This document shows, in pieces, positions 27,908 to 36,245 of a stretch of DNA of 64,000 nt; position 1 is the first letter of the stretch, and each line of letters starts with the position of its first letter. The position numbers and the translations under genes are program-made. Below the pieces are notes generated by a model that worked only from the letters and a program-made list of their open reading frames with translations, was not told where the DNA came from and made no database searches. Source of the stretch: Magnetospirillum gryphiswaldense MSR-1 v2 (GTDB lineage: Bacteria; Pseudomonadota; Alphaproteobacteria; Rhodospirillales; Magnetospirillaceae); assembly GCF_000513295.1 (NCBI RefSeq), contig NC_023065.1, positions 434,001 to 498,000 of the forward strand. The letters run 5' to 3'.

Positions 27908-29890
27908 TCAGAACTTCAACGTTGTCGACAGCAGGAAGGAGCGGCCCTCCTCGTAGACCGGGGTGATGTTGTTGGCGGTGGTATAGCTGCCGCGGGCCAC
28001 GTATTTCTTGTCGAGGACGTTGTTGGCCTCGAGCCGCAAGGTCCAGTGTTCGTAGGATTCCAAGGGCTGCCATTGGCTGAACAGGTCGAGCACGGCGTAG
28101 CCCTTCATGGGCTGGAAATTACCCCGGGTCAGGGCTTCGTCGTGGATACCCTTGGCCATTTCGGCGGCGCCACCCACGGTGACGCGGATGGGCTCAAGGG
28201 TGTATTCGGCCCCCATATTCAGCACATGACCCACTGGGGTGGCCAGGTTGTAATCACTGGGCAAGGCCATGCGCGAGGCATAGCGGGCCTGGGTGAAGTT
28301 GTACTTGCCCCACAGCTTGCCACCGCCCCAGTCATAGCTGCCGGCCAGATCGATGCCCTGGCTGCGCAGGCTGGCGCCGTTGATGCGGATGGAGTTGGTG
28401 TAGTTGTAGAAAAGCGTGTCGTACATCTGCGTACGGAACAGCGCGCCTTCCAGCTTCAGGCCGCTGTCGTCATAGCGCAGGCCGGTGCGGAAATTGTGCG
28501 AGCGGGTGGCCTCGACGTCGTCGCTGGTGGTCATTTCATAGGCGTGCAGCAGACCGGTTTCCGGCAACGACAAGCCGCCGAACACATAGGAATAGCCGCC
28601 GAAGGCGCTGAGCGTCGGGGTGATGGCATATTCGGCGCTGGCATTGGGCGACAGGCCGAAATTGTTGAAATCCTTCTCGTCCACGCTGTGATAGGTCTGA
28701 TAATCGGCGCGCAGGCCGGTGGACAGCTTCCAGTCGGTCCAGGGCGAGATACGGGCCTGGGCGAACAGGCCGTAATTGCGCGCCTGTTCGTCGGCATTGG
28801 TTCGCTTGAGATAGCGGTGGACGAAGGCGTCGCTGTTCTCGAAATCGAAGCCGGCGGTCAGCTTGCCGGTGGGGATGGCGAAGGTGTTCTGCGCCTTCAA
28901 GCCCATGGTTTCGATATTGGAATTGAACACGCCCGAAGCCACCGCCGTCTGGTTGGTGTCGTTGGGGCGTTGCAGGCTGACGCGGTTGTAGAACAGGTTG
29001 ACCTTGGGATCGAAGGTGTCGGTGGGCGCCGTGGTTTCATAGGTGATGCTGGTGCTCAGGCGGGTGGCGCGGGTGGTGTTGTAAAGCCTGCCGGTGCCCT
29101 GGCTAACCTCGCCCAAATTGGGGCGCATGCGGCGCACCGCGTTGTCTTCGGCATATTCACCCGACACGCCGAAGCGGTGACCGCCGGCATTCTCATAGGC
29201 CAGCTTGGCCAGACCGCTTTGCAGATGATCCTTGGTGCCGGGTTCACCGTTGCCGTCGCCGTTGATGTAGTTCTCGCCCATTTTGCGGGTCAAAACGCCC
29301 AGCACCTCGTAGCCGTCCTGGGCGGCATAGCCGGAACCGGTGGTGCGGAAGCTCTGACTGTTGGTGTTGTAGCTGGCGATGATGGTGCCGCCGGCAGTCT
29401 GGCCGGGCAGCAGCATGTCCTTGGCATCCTTGGTTTCCATCTTCACCGCCCCGCCCAGGGCGCCGGGTCCGGCATCGGCGGGGGCCACGCCGGCCTCCAC
29501 CTGCACCGCCTTCAGGAACAGGGGGTCCAGGGTGGTCGAGCCGTTATGGTGCCAGATGTTGCTGCGCTGGGTGATGCCGTCGATGCTGACGTTGAGGTTG
29601 CTTTGCTCAACCCCGTGGACGAAAAATTTCTGTGCCGCCGCCGAGCCGCCGCTGACCGTCACCGCCGGATCATGGCGGAACAATTGCCGCATATCCTTGG
29701 GCTGTTCCTGGTCGATCTGCTCCTGGTCGATGATCGAGGTGGTTTCCACCTCGCGCGGGGCCTTGCCCTCGACATCCACCGGCGCCAACTGGATGGCCTG
29801 TTGTCCATGGGCCGGCAGGATGGTGCCGGCCAGAATGGACGATGCCAACAAGGCGGCTTTACCGAAAAGGCGGTGGGGGCGGCTGGTCAT
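27908..29890 (-). CDS. TonB-dependent outer-membrane receptor
   Basis: About 660 residues. The signal peptide MTSRPHRLFGKAALLASSIL ends near PAHG, followed by a TonB-box-like segment (IQLAPVDVEG) and the plug domain (DMRQLFRHDPAVTVSGG, then VHGVEQSNLNVSIDGITQRS and GPGALGGAVKMETKDA). The 22-strand barrel ends RSFLLSTTLKF with the terminal Phe. The ATG at 29890 has GGAAGA upstream; an ATG six codons earlier lacks a good site. It takes up a ferric or haem-type complex. Its placement between the transporter operon and a PchR-like regulator supports iron, but the ligand is not determined. Confidence 0.93.
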   Translation of the reverse strand: MTSRPHRLFGKAALLASSILAGTILPAHGQQAIQLAPVDVEGKAPREVETTSIIDQEQIDQEQPKDMRQLFRHDPAVTVSGGSAAAQKFFVHGVEQSNLNVSIDGITQRSNIWHHNGSTTLDPLFLKAVQVEAGVAPADAGPGALGGAVKMETKDAKDMLLPGQTAGGTIIASYNTNSQSFRTTGSGYAAQDGYEVLGVLTRKMGENYINGDGNGEPGTKDHLQSGLAKLAYENAGGHRFGVSGEYAEDNAVRRMRPNLGEVSQGTGRLYNTTRATRLSTSITYETTAPTDTFDPKVNLFYNRVSLQRPNDTNQTAVASGVFNSNIETMGLKAQNTFAIPTGKLTAGFDFENSDAFVHRYLKRTNADEQARNYGLFAQARISPWTDWKLSTGLRADYQTYHSVDEKDFNNFGLSPNASAEYAITPTLSAFGGYSYVFGGLSLPETGLLHAYEMTTSDDVEATRSHNFRTGLRYDDSGLKLEGALFRTQMYDTLFYNYTNSIRINGASLRSQGIDLAGSYDWGGGKLWGKYNFTQARYASRMALPSDYNLATPVGHVLNMGAEYTLEPIRVTVGGAAEMAKGIHDEALTRGNFQPMKGYAVLDLFSQWQPLESYEHWTLRLEANNVLDKKYVARGSYTTANNITPVYEEGRSFLLSTTLKF

Positions 29891-29949
29891 CTTCCGTCTT
29901 CCTTTCATCCACAGCGGTGGGGCTGGACCCTGGCTGTGCGGTTATGATA

Positions 29950-29970
29950 ATAATGCGTCGCACTCTCAAC
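29950..29970. promoter_or_regulatory. Shared iron-island element between the receptor and the AraC regulator
   Basis: Plus strand reads ATAATGCGT then ACTCTCAAC separated by three bases. It is the inverted copy of the element at 27883-27903 (17 of 21 positions). Just before it, TGATAAT at 29945-29951 resembles a Fur half-site. It lies in the divergent promoter region of the receptor and araC genes. Confidence 0.5.
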
Positions 29971-30113
29971 AAAAATCGGTGCTGGGCCGCAGATTTCAGT
30001 CTGTATAAAGCCTGTAGCAAAAATGTGCTTTTGCGCCGCATTCGCATTTGTTTGCGGCGCATTCAAAAATTGGAAACGGACGGCAGTACGGAGCTCTTGA
30101 TCAGGACGAACCC

Positions 30114-31073
30114 ATGCATGAAGCAGCCAAGGCCATCAGTTTTCAGGATATCCGCCACCAGAACCGCACCGACAAGTTCAAGCTGGTGGCACCGGTGATC
30201 CAGCCCGGCGACACCGTGCTGCATGGCCGCTATTGCAGCATGGCCCTGCGCTCGGGCCTGCGCTTTCATGCCACCGACATCGTCGACATGCACGATCTGG
30301 TCACCCAGGCCCAGGCCGAGCCGGGGCTGACCATCGGCCTGTTCCTGCAAGGCGGCGCCAGCGTTTCCTTGGGCGGCAAACCCTTTGCCTTCGGCGAGGG
30401 CGGCGATTCCCAGCCCCATGCCTTTGCCCTCAATTGCGCCGAGACCGATCTGTTCGAGCGGCGCGGCAAGCGCGGGCGACGGGTGTGCAAGGTCAATATC
30501 AACCTGCCGCCCGACTGGCTGGACCGTCAGGAACTGGCGGCGGATGACGTGCGCCCGTTGTTTTGCGGCCATCGTGCCGTGCGCACCTGGAGTCCCAGTG
30601 CCCGCCATCTGGAATTGGCCCAGGGCCTGCTTTATCCCGATCCGGCCATGCCTTTCATCCACTCCCTGCATCAGGAATCGCTGGCGCTGGAATTCGTCGC
30701 CGAAACCCTGCGGCAATGGGACCAAAGGCCCGAGCCGGTGCCGCGCCTGGGCGGGCGTGATCTGGCGCGGCTGCGCCGGGCCTGCGATTACCTGGATGCC
30801 CATCAGGACAGCCGCCTGCACGTGGACGACGTGGCGCGCGAGGCGGGCATGAGCATCAGCGGGGTGCAGCGGCTGTTCCATGCTGCCCATGGTGCCTCGG
30901 TGCTGGAATTCGCCCGCACCCGCCGTTTGCTCCGTGCCCGCGAAGCCTTGGAGCAAGGTAGCATCAGCGTCACCGAGGCGGCGTTGAATGCCGGCTATAC
31001 CTCGTCGGCCAACTTCGCCACCGCCTTCAAGCGCCAGTTCGGCATCTCGCCCAAGGATGCGCGCAGACGGTAA
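30114..31073 (+). CDS. AraC-family regulator (PchR-like)
   Basis: A 319-residue transcription factor. The N-terminal two-thirds is a ligand-sensing domain and the C-terminal 100 residues are the double helix-turn-helix (RLHVDDVAREAGMSISGVQR, then ISVTEAALNAGYTSSANFAT, ending FKRQFGISPKDARRR). The layout is that of PchR-type regulators that sense ferric siderophores in the cytoplasm and activate their receptor. It is divergent from the TonB-dependent receptor. Start at 30114 has AGGA seven bases upstream; a longer frame from 30048 lacks a comparable site. Confidence 0.9.
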   Translation: MHEAAKAISFQDIRHQNRTDKFKLVAPVIQPGDTVLHGRYCSMALRSGLRFHATDIVDMHDLVTQAQAEPGLTIGLFLQGGASVSLGGKPFAFGEGGDSQPHAFALNCAETDLFERRGKRGRRVCKVNINLPPDWLDRQELAADDVRPLFCGHRAVRTWSPSARHLELAQGLLYPDPAMPFIHSLHQESLALEFVAETLRQWDQRPEPVPRLGGRDLARLRRACDYLDAHQDSRLHVDDVAREAGMSISGVQRLFHAAHGASVLEFARTRRLLRAREALEQGSISVTEAALNAGYTSSANFATAFKRQFGISPKDARRR

Positions 31074-31158
31074 GGGACTGGGGGAGACGGATAAAACCAG
31101 CAGCAAAGCGGATAAAATAAAAATTCGCTTTCATCCGCGATGTGTCTGGGTGCGTCAG

Positions 31159-32274
31159 CTATAGCAAAAGCCGGACCGCGTGATTGTCCCACGAGCGGTC
31201 GCGCACATATGCGCCGGTGATCTCCACCGTGCCGGTCTGGGCCGACCACAGCCAGGCGCCACGGCGGCCGCTGGTCATCAGGACGCTGTCGCCGTCACCG
31301 CCGGCAGCGACGCCGCAGCCATCGGCCACCGCCACCGTGCCGAGGAAACGGGCAGAGGTGGTTTCCCACAAGGTGACCAGCGATGCTTGCGGGCACGAGG
31401 CGGCGAAATAGCGGCCATCGGCGGACATGGCGACGCTGCCGCAATAATTGCGCACAGTGGCGGGCAGGGGGGCGGGCAGGTCGAGCAGGCGGATGGGCTG
31501 GCCGAAGCGGTGAAGCGCGATGATCGGTGCGGTGGTGTCGTCATCCTGATATTGCATGCCGATGGCGACGTCGCCTTGGTCGTTGACGGCGAAGTGGCGC
31601 ATGGACAGCAATTTCCACCGTGCCGGCAACCGCCACTGACCCAGCAAGCCGCCGTCGCGGCTGTCCAGGTAGACCAGCGACGGATCCATGCGTTCCAGGT
31701 TCAGGCGGGCGCGTCCGCTGTCGGGATGGGTGATGATGCCGCCATTGGCCACCACCAGGGTATGACCGTCGGTCAGCATGCGGATGTCGTGCGGCTCGAT
31801 GCCGTGCGACGGCATTTCCCCCACCCGCCGCCAAGTGTCGCCCACGTCCCAGATACCGATCACCCCGGTGGCCTCGGCATAATCGTTTTCGGCGGAAAAG
31901 AACCGGCGGCCATCGCCGGAAAAGGCGCCATGGCCGTGGAAGTGGCGCCCTGTCGGGGCTTCCAGCCAATGGGTGGCCTCACCGCTGGCCAAGTCGATCA
32001 CCCCGGCGAAGGTGCCGGGGCGCCGGGCCACCGCCACCGCCAGTTTGCCGTCGGGGGCAAGGGCGATGCCGTGACCGCGACCGGGCAGCGCCACCTCGAA
32101 TTCCATGTGGCCGCCAGAATCGAACGCCCCCAGGCCGTATTGCCGCCCAGGGGCAAGGTTGGCGGCCAGCCACAACGAGCGGCGTCCGTCGGCACGCGCC
32201 GCACTTTTGCCCATCAGGCCGAAGGCGGCGATGGCGGCCAGGAAGGCGCGGCGGTCAATCACCATCGAGTCCAT
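31159..32274 (-). CDS. DUF1513 beta-propeller-like exported protein
   Basis: A 371-residue protein with a twin-arginine-like signal (IDRRAFLAAIAAFGLMGKSA) and repeated blade-type segments such as GHGIALAPDGKLAVAVARRP, HGAFSGDGRRFFSAENDY and GSVAMSADGRYFAASCP. DUF1513 proteins are typically encoded with imelysins and di-haem oxidoreductases in iron-regulated clusters (compare PA4370-PA4373 of Pseudomonas), as here. The start codon lies inside the end of the preceding imelysin gene (20-base overlap) with GGTGGGA upstream. Biochemical role unknown. Confidence 0.85.
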   Translation of the reverse strand: MDSMVIDRRAFLAAIAAFGLMGKSAARADGRRSLWLAANLAPGRQYGLGAFDSGGHMEFEVALPGRGHGIALAPDGKLAVAVARRPGTFAGVIDLASGEATHWLEAPTGRHFHGHGAFSGDGRRFFSAENDYAEATGVIGIWDVGDTWRRVGEMPSHGIEPHDIRMLTDGHTLVVANGGIITHPDSGRARLNLERMDPSLVYLDSRDGGLLGQWRLPARWKLLSMRHFAVNDQGDVAIGMQYQDDDTTAPIIALHRFGQPIRLLDLPAPLPATVRNYCGSVAMSADGRYFAASCPQASLVTLWETTSARFLGTVAVADGCGVAAGGDGDSVLMTSGRRGAWLWSAQTGTVEITGAYVRDRSWDNHAVRLLL

Positions 32275-33334
32275 TGAATCCCACCTGCACGTCCAACGCG
32301 GCGGCCACCTCGGTTTCCAGCACTTGGGCGGCAGTCTTGATCTTGGCTTTCAGCCCGTTCAGGCGGGCCCAGCCATCCGTCTCGCCCATGCTTTCCTCCA
32401 TGGGGGCGGGCAGCTTGGTCACCGCACCTTGCGCGTCAATGAGGGCGGCGAGGAAGCGGTCGGCGGCGGCGCCCTTGCCGTCGGCACGCAAGGCCGGGGC
32501 GAAGGCGGTGGCGAAAGTGTCGCGCAAGGATTCCAGGTTCACGGCGATGTTGCGCAACGACCGCTTGGACCGCCAGCTTTCCGCCCGGCTTGGGCGGGCT
32601 TCACCAGCCGAGACGGCCAGGGGATAAGCCAGCTTGACCTCGGCCATGGCCGAAAGCTGGGCGTGCAAGGCATTGAACATCTGCGACGCCGCCTGCCGGT
32701 GGTCGGCATAGGGATTGACGCCGGTCCCGGCACTTTTCAATACGGTGGCGAAGCCGTCCGGCTTGCTCCAATCCTGGACCAACTCACCGCCGATCCGCCC
32801 CAGATTGGCGGTGATGCCTTGGGCCAGCCGGCAACGCAGGGTACCGTCGTCGCTGGCTTCCACCAGCTTGGCCGCTTGGTTGGTGTCGAACAACAGCATT
32901 TCCAGCGCCGGCAGCCCTTGGATGGCGACGCTGGCGAAAGCGATGCGGTTGCCTTCCAGCGCCTCGGCGTTGCGATCCTTCAGCAGTGCCAGCATCTGAC
33001 GGTCGCCGGCATTCTTCTTGTCGGGCCAGAACTGCACGCGCTGGCCGCGGTGGAAGGCTTCCACCGGGCCATAGCCGATCCATTGCACCTTTTGCCAAGA
33101 GTCCATGGCGGCGTGAAAGCCGGCGCGGGCGATTTCCAGACTGGGCGGGGCGGGGCTGGCGCACAGGGTCTGCATCCCCTGGTCCAGCAAGGCGGCCTTA
33201 GCCTGGAAGTCACGGTAGCCGGCGATCATCGGCCCATCGGCCCCGGCGGTGAGGATGCCGGCATAATCGGGAGCGGCCCAGGCCGGGCTCGATGCCACCA
33301 GCAAGACGGCCATCAGCGTAAGATGAACGCGCAT
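32255..33334 (-). CDS. Imelysin-family periplasmic protein (second type, GLPALE motif)
   Basis: A 359-residue exported helical protein: signal peptide MRVHLTLMAVLLVASSPAWA. It carries the IQGLPALEMLLFD segment where classical imelysins have GxHxxE, so the motif His is replaced and peptidase activity is doubtful. The neighbouring helices (YGPVEAFHRGQRVQFWPD) are typical of this subgroup. Imelysins (IrpA/IcmP) are linked to iron uptake. It lies ten bases after the di-haem gene and is clearly co-transcribed with it. Confidence 0.85.
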   Translation of the reverse strand: MRVHLTLMAVLLVASSPAWAAPDYAGILTAGADGPMIAGYRDFQAKAALLDQGMQTLCASPAPPSLEIARAGFHAAMDSWQKVQWIGYGPVEAFHRGQRVQFWPDKKNAGDRQMLALLKDRNAEALEGNRIAFASVAIQGLPALEMLLFDTNQAAKLVEASDDGTLRCRLAQGITANLGRIGGELVQDWSKPDGFATVLKSAGTGVNPYADHRQAASQMFNALHAQLSAMAEVKLAYPLAVSAGEARPSRAESWRSKRSLRNIAVNLESLRDTFATAFAPALRADGKGAAADRFLAALIDAQGAVTKLPAPMEESMGETDGWARLNGLKAKIKTAAQVLETEVAAALDVQVGFNGLDGD

Positions 33335-33344
33335 GGGATTCCCC

Positions 33345-34781
33345 TTACAGCGAGTTGACGAAGCGGATCAGGGCGGCGCGGTCGGCCTTGGGCATGGATA
33401 CCACCTTGTCGCGTGCGGCCTGGGCCTCGCCGCCGTGCCACAAGATGGCTTCCAGCGTGTTGCGGGCGCGCCCGTCGTGCAAAAGCTGGGTATGGCCGTT
33501 GACCACCTGGGTCAGGCCGATGCCCCACAGCGGCGGCGTCTTCCATTCCGACCCGCTGGCCATGCCCTCGGGCCGGTTGTCGGCCAGACCGTCGCCCAGG
33601 TCGTGCAGCAACAAGTCGGTATAGGGCCAGATCAGTTGATCCGATTGTTCGGGCATGTCGGCGCGTTGGGCCGTCTTGTGGCTGGGGGTGTGGCACGAGG
33701 CGCAGCCGGTTTGGTTGAATACCTGCTTGCCGCGCAGCACCTGGGCATCACTCGCATCGCGCCGCTTGGGCACCGCCAGATTGCGCGAATAGAAGCTGAC
33801 CAGATCCAAAACGTTGGCCGGTACCTCGAAGCCGGCATATTGGTCGTCGCCGCCATGGGGGGCATCGAGGCAGGCTTTTTGCGCCCCGGTGCAATCACCG
33901 GAATTGGCGGGGAACAGCGGGTTGGACAGGCCGATATCGCCATTGAAGGCATCGGCGCTTTGCTGCTTGACCGTCGGGTTGCCACCCTTCCAGCCGAAGC
34001 GGCCCAGCATCAGCTTTCCCTCTTCCTGCCCCCAGATCATCTTGGCCCGACCGGAAATGCCGTCGCTGTCCTTGTCCTCGGGGTCGGCGCGGGCGATCAG
34101 GCTTTCTTCGGCGATGGCTTCCAGCAGACCCAGGCCGATCATCGGCGGGGCGACGCGGGGCGAGATCAGGGTTTGCGGATGCAAGGGGCCATAGCCCAGA
34201 TCGCTGATGGCATAGCTGGGCTGGCGCAGGCTGGCTTTCTCGCCGCCCGACAGCGCCACCGGGATTTCCTGGTAGCGGATAGTCATGCGGCCCTCGGCGG
34301 CATGGCCGGCGATGGCGAAATTCTGCAATTGGCCGCCATAGGTGGGCTCGGGAACGATATTGGCGCGGCCCTGGGCGATGGCGGATTTTTGATCTTCGGT
34401 CTGCGGCGGAATGGATAGGCGCAGGAACATGGATACGCCTTCCTCGCCGTCGGCGGGCACGTGGCCGCGACCGTCCTTGAGATGGCAGTTCTGGCAGGCG
34501 CGGGCGTTGAACAACGGCCCCAGACCGTCGGCGGCCTTGGTCGAGGACGGCGCCGTCACCCACAGGCGGCGGAAAAAGCCGTTGCCGACCTTGAAATCCA
34601 TTTCCTTGGCGAAACTCATATTGGCGGAGAAATGCGAGAAGGCATCGCGGTTGATGACCTTGGCATGGGTGGCGGTGCCGCCCGGCATGTCCTCGCCCGG
34701 TTCCAAAGGCGCCAATCCATTGGCCAGGGCGGTACCGGCCATGGACAATCCGGCCAGCAGCGAAACGATCATCACCCGCAT
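33345..34781 (-). CDS. Di-haem oxidoreductase / c-type cytochrome (DUF1111, DHOR family)
   Basis: A 478-residue periplasmic protein with signal peptide MRVMIVSLLAGLSMAGTALA. Two haem-attachment sites: C96QNC99H100 in NARACQNCHLKDGRGH, and C360ASC363H364. The family is distantly related to MauG and cytochrome c peroxidases and commonly pairs with imelysins; electron transfer for iron reduction or oxidation during uptake is plausible. The start at 34781 follows AAGGAGA at good spacing, better than an ATG eight codons upstream. Confidence 0.9.
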   Translation of the reverse strand: MRVMIVSLLAGLSMAGTALANGLAPLEPGEDMPGGTATHAKVINRDAFSHFSANMSFAKEMDFKVGNGFFRRLWVTAPSSTKAADGLGPLFNARACQNCHLKDGRGHVPADGEEGVSMFLRLSIPPQTEDQKSAIAQGRANIVPEPTYGGQLQNFAIAGHAAEGRMTIRYQEIPVALSGGEKASLRQPSYAISDLGYGPLHPQTLISPRVAPPMIGLGLLEAIAEESLIARADPEDKDSDGISGRAKMIWGQEEGKLMLGRFGWKGGNPTVKQQSADAFNGDIGLSNPLFPANSGDCTGAQKACLDAPHGGDDQYAGFEVPANVLDLVSFYSRNLAVPKRRDASDAQVLRGKQVFNQTGCASCHTPSHKTAQRADMPEQSDQLIWPYTDLLLHDLGDGLADNRPEGMASGSEWKTPPLWGIGLTQVVNGHTQLLHDGRARNTLEAILWHGGEAQAARDKVVSMPKADRAALIRFVNSL

Positions 34782-34805
34782 GATTTCTCCTTTTCTTAAC
34801 AACAA

Positions 34806-34840
34806 GAACGGGGCCGCCCCAAGGGCGGCCCCGTATAATG
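34806..34840 (-). terminator. Hairpin between irpA and the di-haem gene
   Basis: A perfect 12-bp stem ACGGGGCCGCCC / GGGCGGCCCCGT with a three-base loop, starting 12 bases after the irpA stop and followed on the minus strand by TTCTTGTT. The tail is weak, so it probably acts as a partial terminator or mRNA stabiliser that raises irpA over the downstream genes. Confidence 0.75.
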
Positions 34841-34846
34841 GAATGC

Positions 34847-36118
34847 TTACTTGCCGATGGCCGACGGGTTGTCGAGGCTATCCGAGCCCTCGAACTTGAC
34901 CTCGCCCAGGGCCAGTACCGCCACCGCCTTTTCCAGCGAGCGGGTCTGTGCCACCAGGGCGTCGATGGCGGCCTGAACCTTGGCGTTGCCGGCGCTGTTG
35001 CCAGCACCGATCATCTGGTCATAGGCCTCGCCGCCTTCGGCGGTCTTCACCAACACGCCCATGGCGGTCATGGTGGCGTCGAGCTTAGCCTTCATGTCGC
35101 CATCCAGGGCGGTATCCTTGGCGGCGACCAGATCGGCCAGGGCCGGGCCCTTTACCTCGGTGCCGTCGGTGCGGGTGTACTTGCCCAGATAGATGTTCTG
35201 GATGCCCTTGGCGTCATAGAAATGCGAGTTGTGGGTGTTGTCCGAGAAGCAATCATGCTCTTCCTCGGGGTCGTGCAGCATCAGGCCCAGCTTCATGCGC
35301 TCGCCCGCCAGTTCGCCGTAGGACAGGCTGCCCAGGCCGGTGACGATGGTGGCGATGCCGGCATCGGGTTTGCCCTTCAGCAGCTTGGCGCGGATTTTGC
35401 CCTTGGCGCTCCAGCCGTCGACCATGGTCTTCAGATCGTCGACCAACAGATCGGTGGCGGTGACCAGATAGGCGGCGCGGCGGTCGCAATTGCCGCCGGT
35501 GCAGCTCTTGGTGTCGAAATCGCTGGCCGGACGGTTGCCGGCACCCGGACCGGTGCCGTTGGTGTCTTGGCCCCACAGCATGAATTCGATGGCGTGATAG
35601 CCGGTGGTGACGTTGGCTTCGACCCCGCCGGCCTCGTGCATCTTGGCCAGCAGCTTCTTGTCGATCTTGCTGGCATTGACGTTCTTGCCGCCGACCTTGA
35701 GCTTGGGATGGGCGATGATGTTGGCGGTGTAGAGCGGGTTTTCTCCCGATTCGGTGCCATAGGTATCGGCGTTGACGTAGTCGATCAGACCTTCGTCCAG
35801 CGGCCAGGCATTGACCTTGCCTTCCCATTCGTCGACGGCGGTGTTGCCGAAACGGAAGGCCTCGGATTGCTGATAGGGCACGCGGGCGGCAATCCAGGCC
35901 GCCTTGGCGGTGGCCAGGGTTTCGGCACTGGGGGCGGCCACCAGGGCATCGATTGCGACCTTCAACTGCTTGGCCGCGATCAGCGAATCTTCATACTTGG
36001 CGTGGGCGATGTCGGCATAAGTGGTCAGCACCGCCTTCTTGTCCACACCGGCGGCGCCAGCCTGACCGCCCCCCAGCAATACCGCCGCACTGGCGGCCAC
36101 CATCACAAAACGCTTCAT
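34847..36118 (-). CDS. irpA: Imelysin / iron-regulated protein A
   Basis: A 423-residue exported imelysin (peptidase M75 family). Signal peptide MKRFVMVAASAAVLLGGGQA. The family GxHxxE motif is intact in TTGYHAIEFMLWGQD. Two Cys (SCTGGNC) could form a disulfide. Two repeated helical halves are expected from the family fold. It is first in the cluster irpA-DHOR-imelysin-DUF1513, has a Fur-like repeat upstream, and is followed by a hairpin that may make it the most abundant product. Role: iron-regulated periplasmic protein; direct iron binding is likely but unproven here. Confidence 0.92.
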   Translation of the reverse strand: MKRFVMVAASAAVLLGGGQAGAAGVDKKAVLTTYADIAHAKYEDSLIAAKQLKVAIDALVAAPSAETLATAKAAWIAARVPYQQSEAFRFGNTAVDEWEGKVNAWPLDEGLIDYVNADTYGTESGENPLYTANIIAHPKLKVGGKNVNASKIDKKLLAKMHEAGGVEANVTTGYHAIEFMLWGQDTNGTGPGAGNRPASDFDTKSCTGGNCDRRAAYLVTATDLLVDDLKTMVDGWSAKGKIRAKLLKGKPDAGIATIVTGLGSLSYGELAGERMKLGLMLHDPEEEHDCFSDNTHNSHFYDAKGIQNIYLGKYTRTDGTEVKGPALADLVAAKDTALDGDMKAKLDATMTAMGVLVKTAEGGEAYDQMIGAGNSAGNAKVQAAIDALVAQTRSLEKAVAVLALGEVKFEGSDSLDNPSAIGK

Positions 36119-36164
36119 CTGTTGACCCCGCTTTCCACAAGAAAAGAGGGGGCATGATTACGCA

Positions 36165-36203
36165 ATTGAGAGGCGATTGCAGTGCTATTGAGAATCGATA
36201 TTA
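36165..36203 (-). promoter_or_regulatory. Tandem Fur-like repeats upstream of irpA
   Basis: Two copies of ATTGAGA-NN-CGAT (36165-36177 and 36187-36199) spaced 22 bases apart, two helical turns. The second extends to TGAGAAT-C-GATATTA, matching 10 of 14 positions of a 7-1-7 Fur box. The first is embedded in a GCAAT-N9-ATTGC inverted repeat. Both lie 47-85 bases before irpA. Confidence 0.5.
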
Positions 36204-36245
36204 GTTCTGTATGAGATTGCCCCCTTACGGCGGCACGTCAAACGA

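Noticed and set aside
26738-29947. A very long open frame (about 1069 codons) on the plus strand
   Set aside because: It is antisense to the binding-protein and receptor genes. Its product is low-complexity Gly/Gln/His-rich sequence of the kind produced by reading GC-rich genes backwards, with no ribosome-binding site and no family signature.
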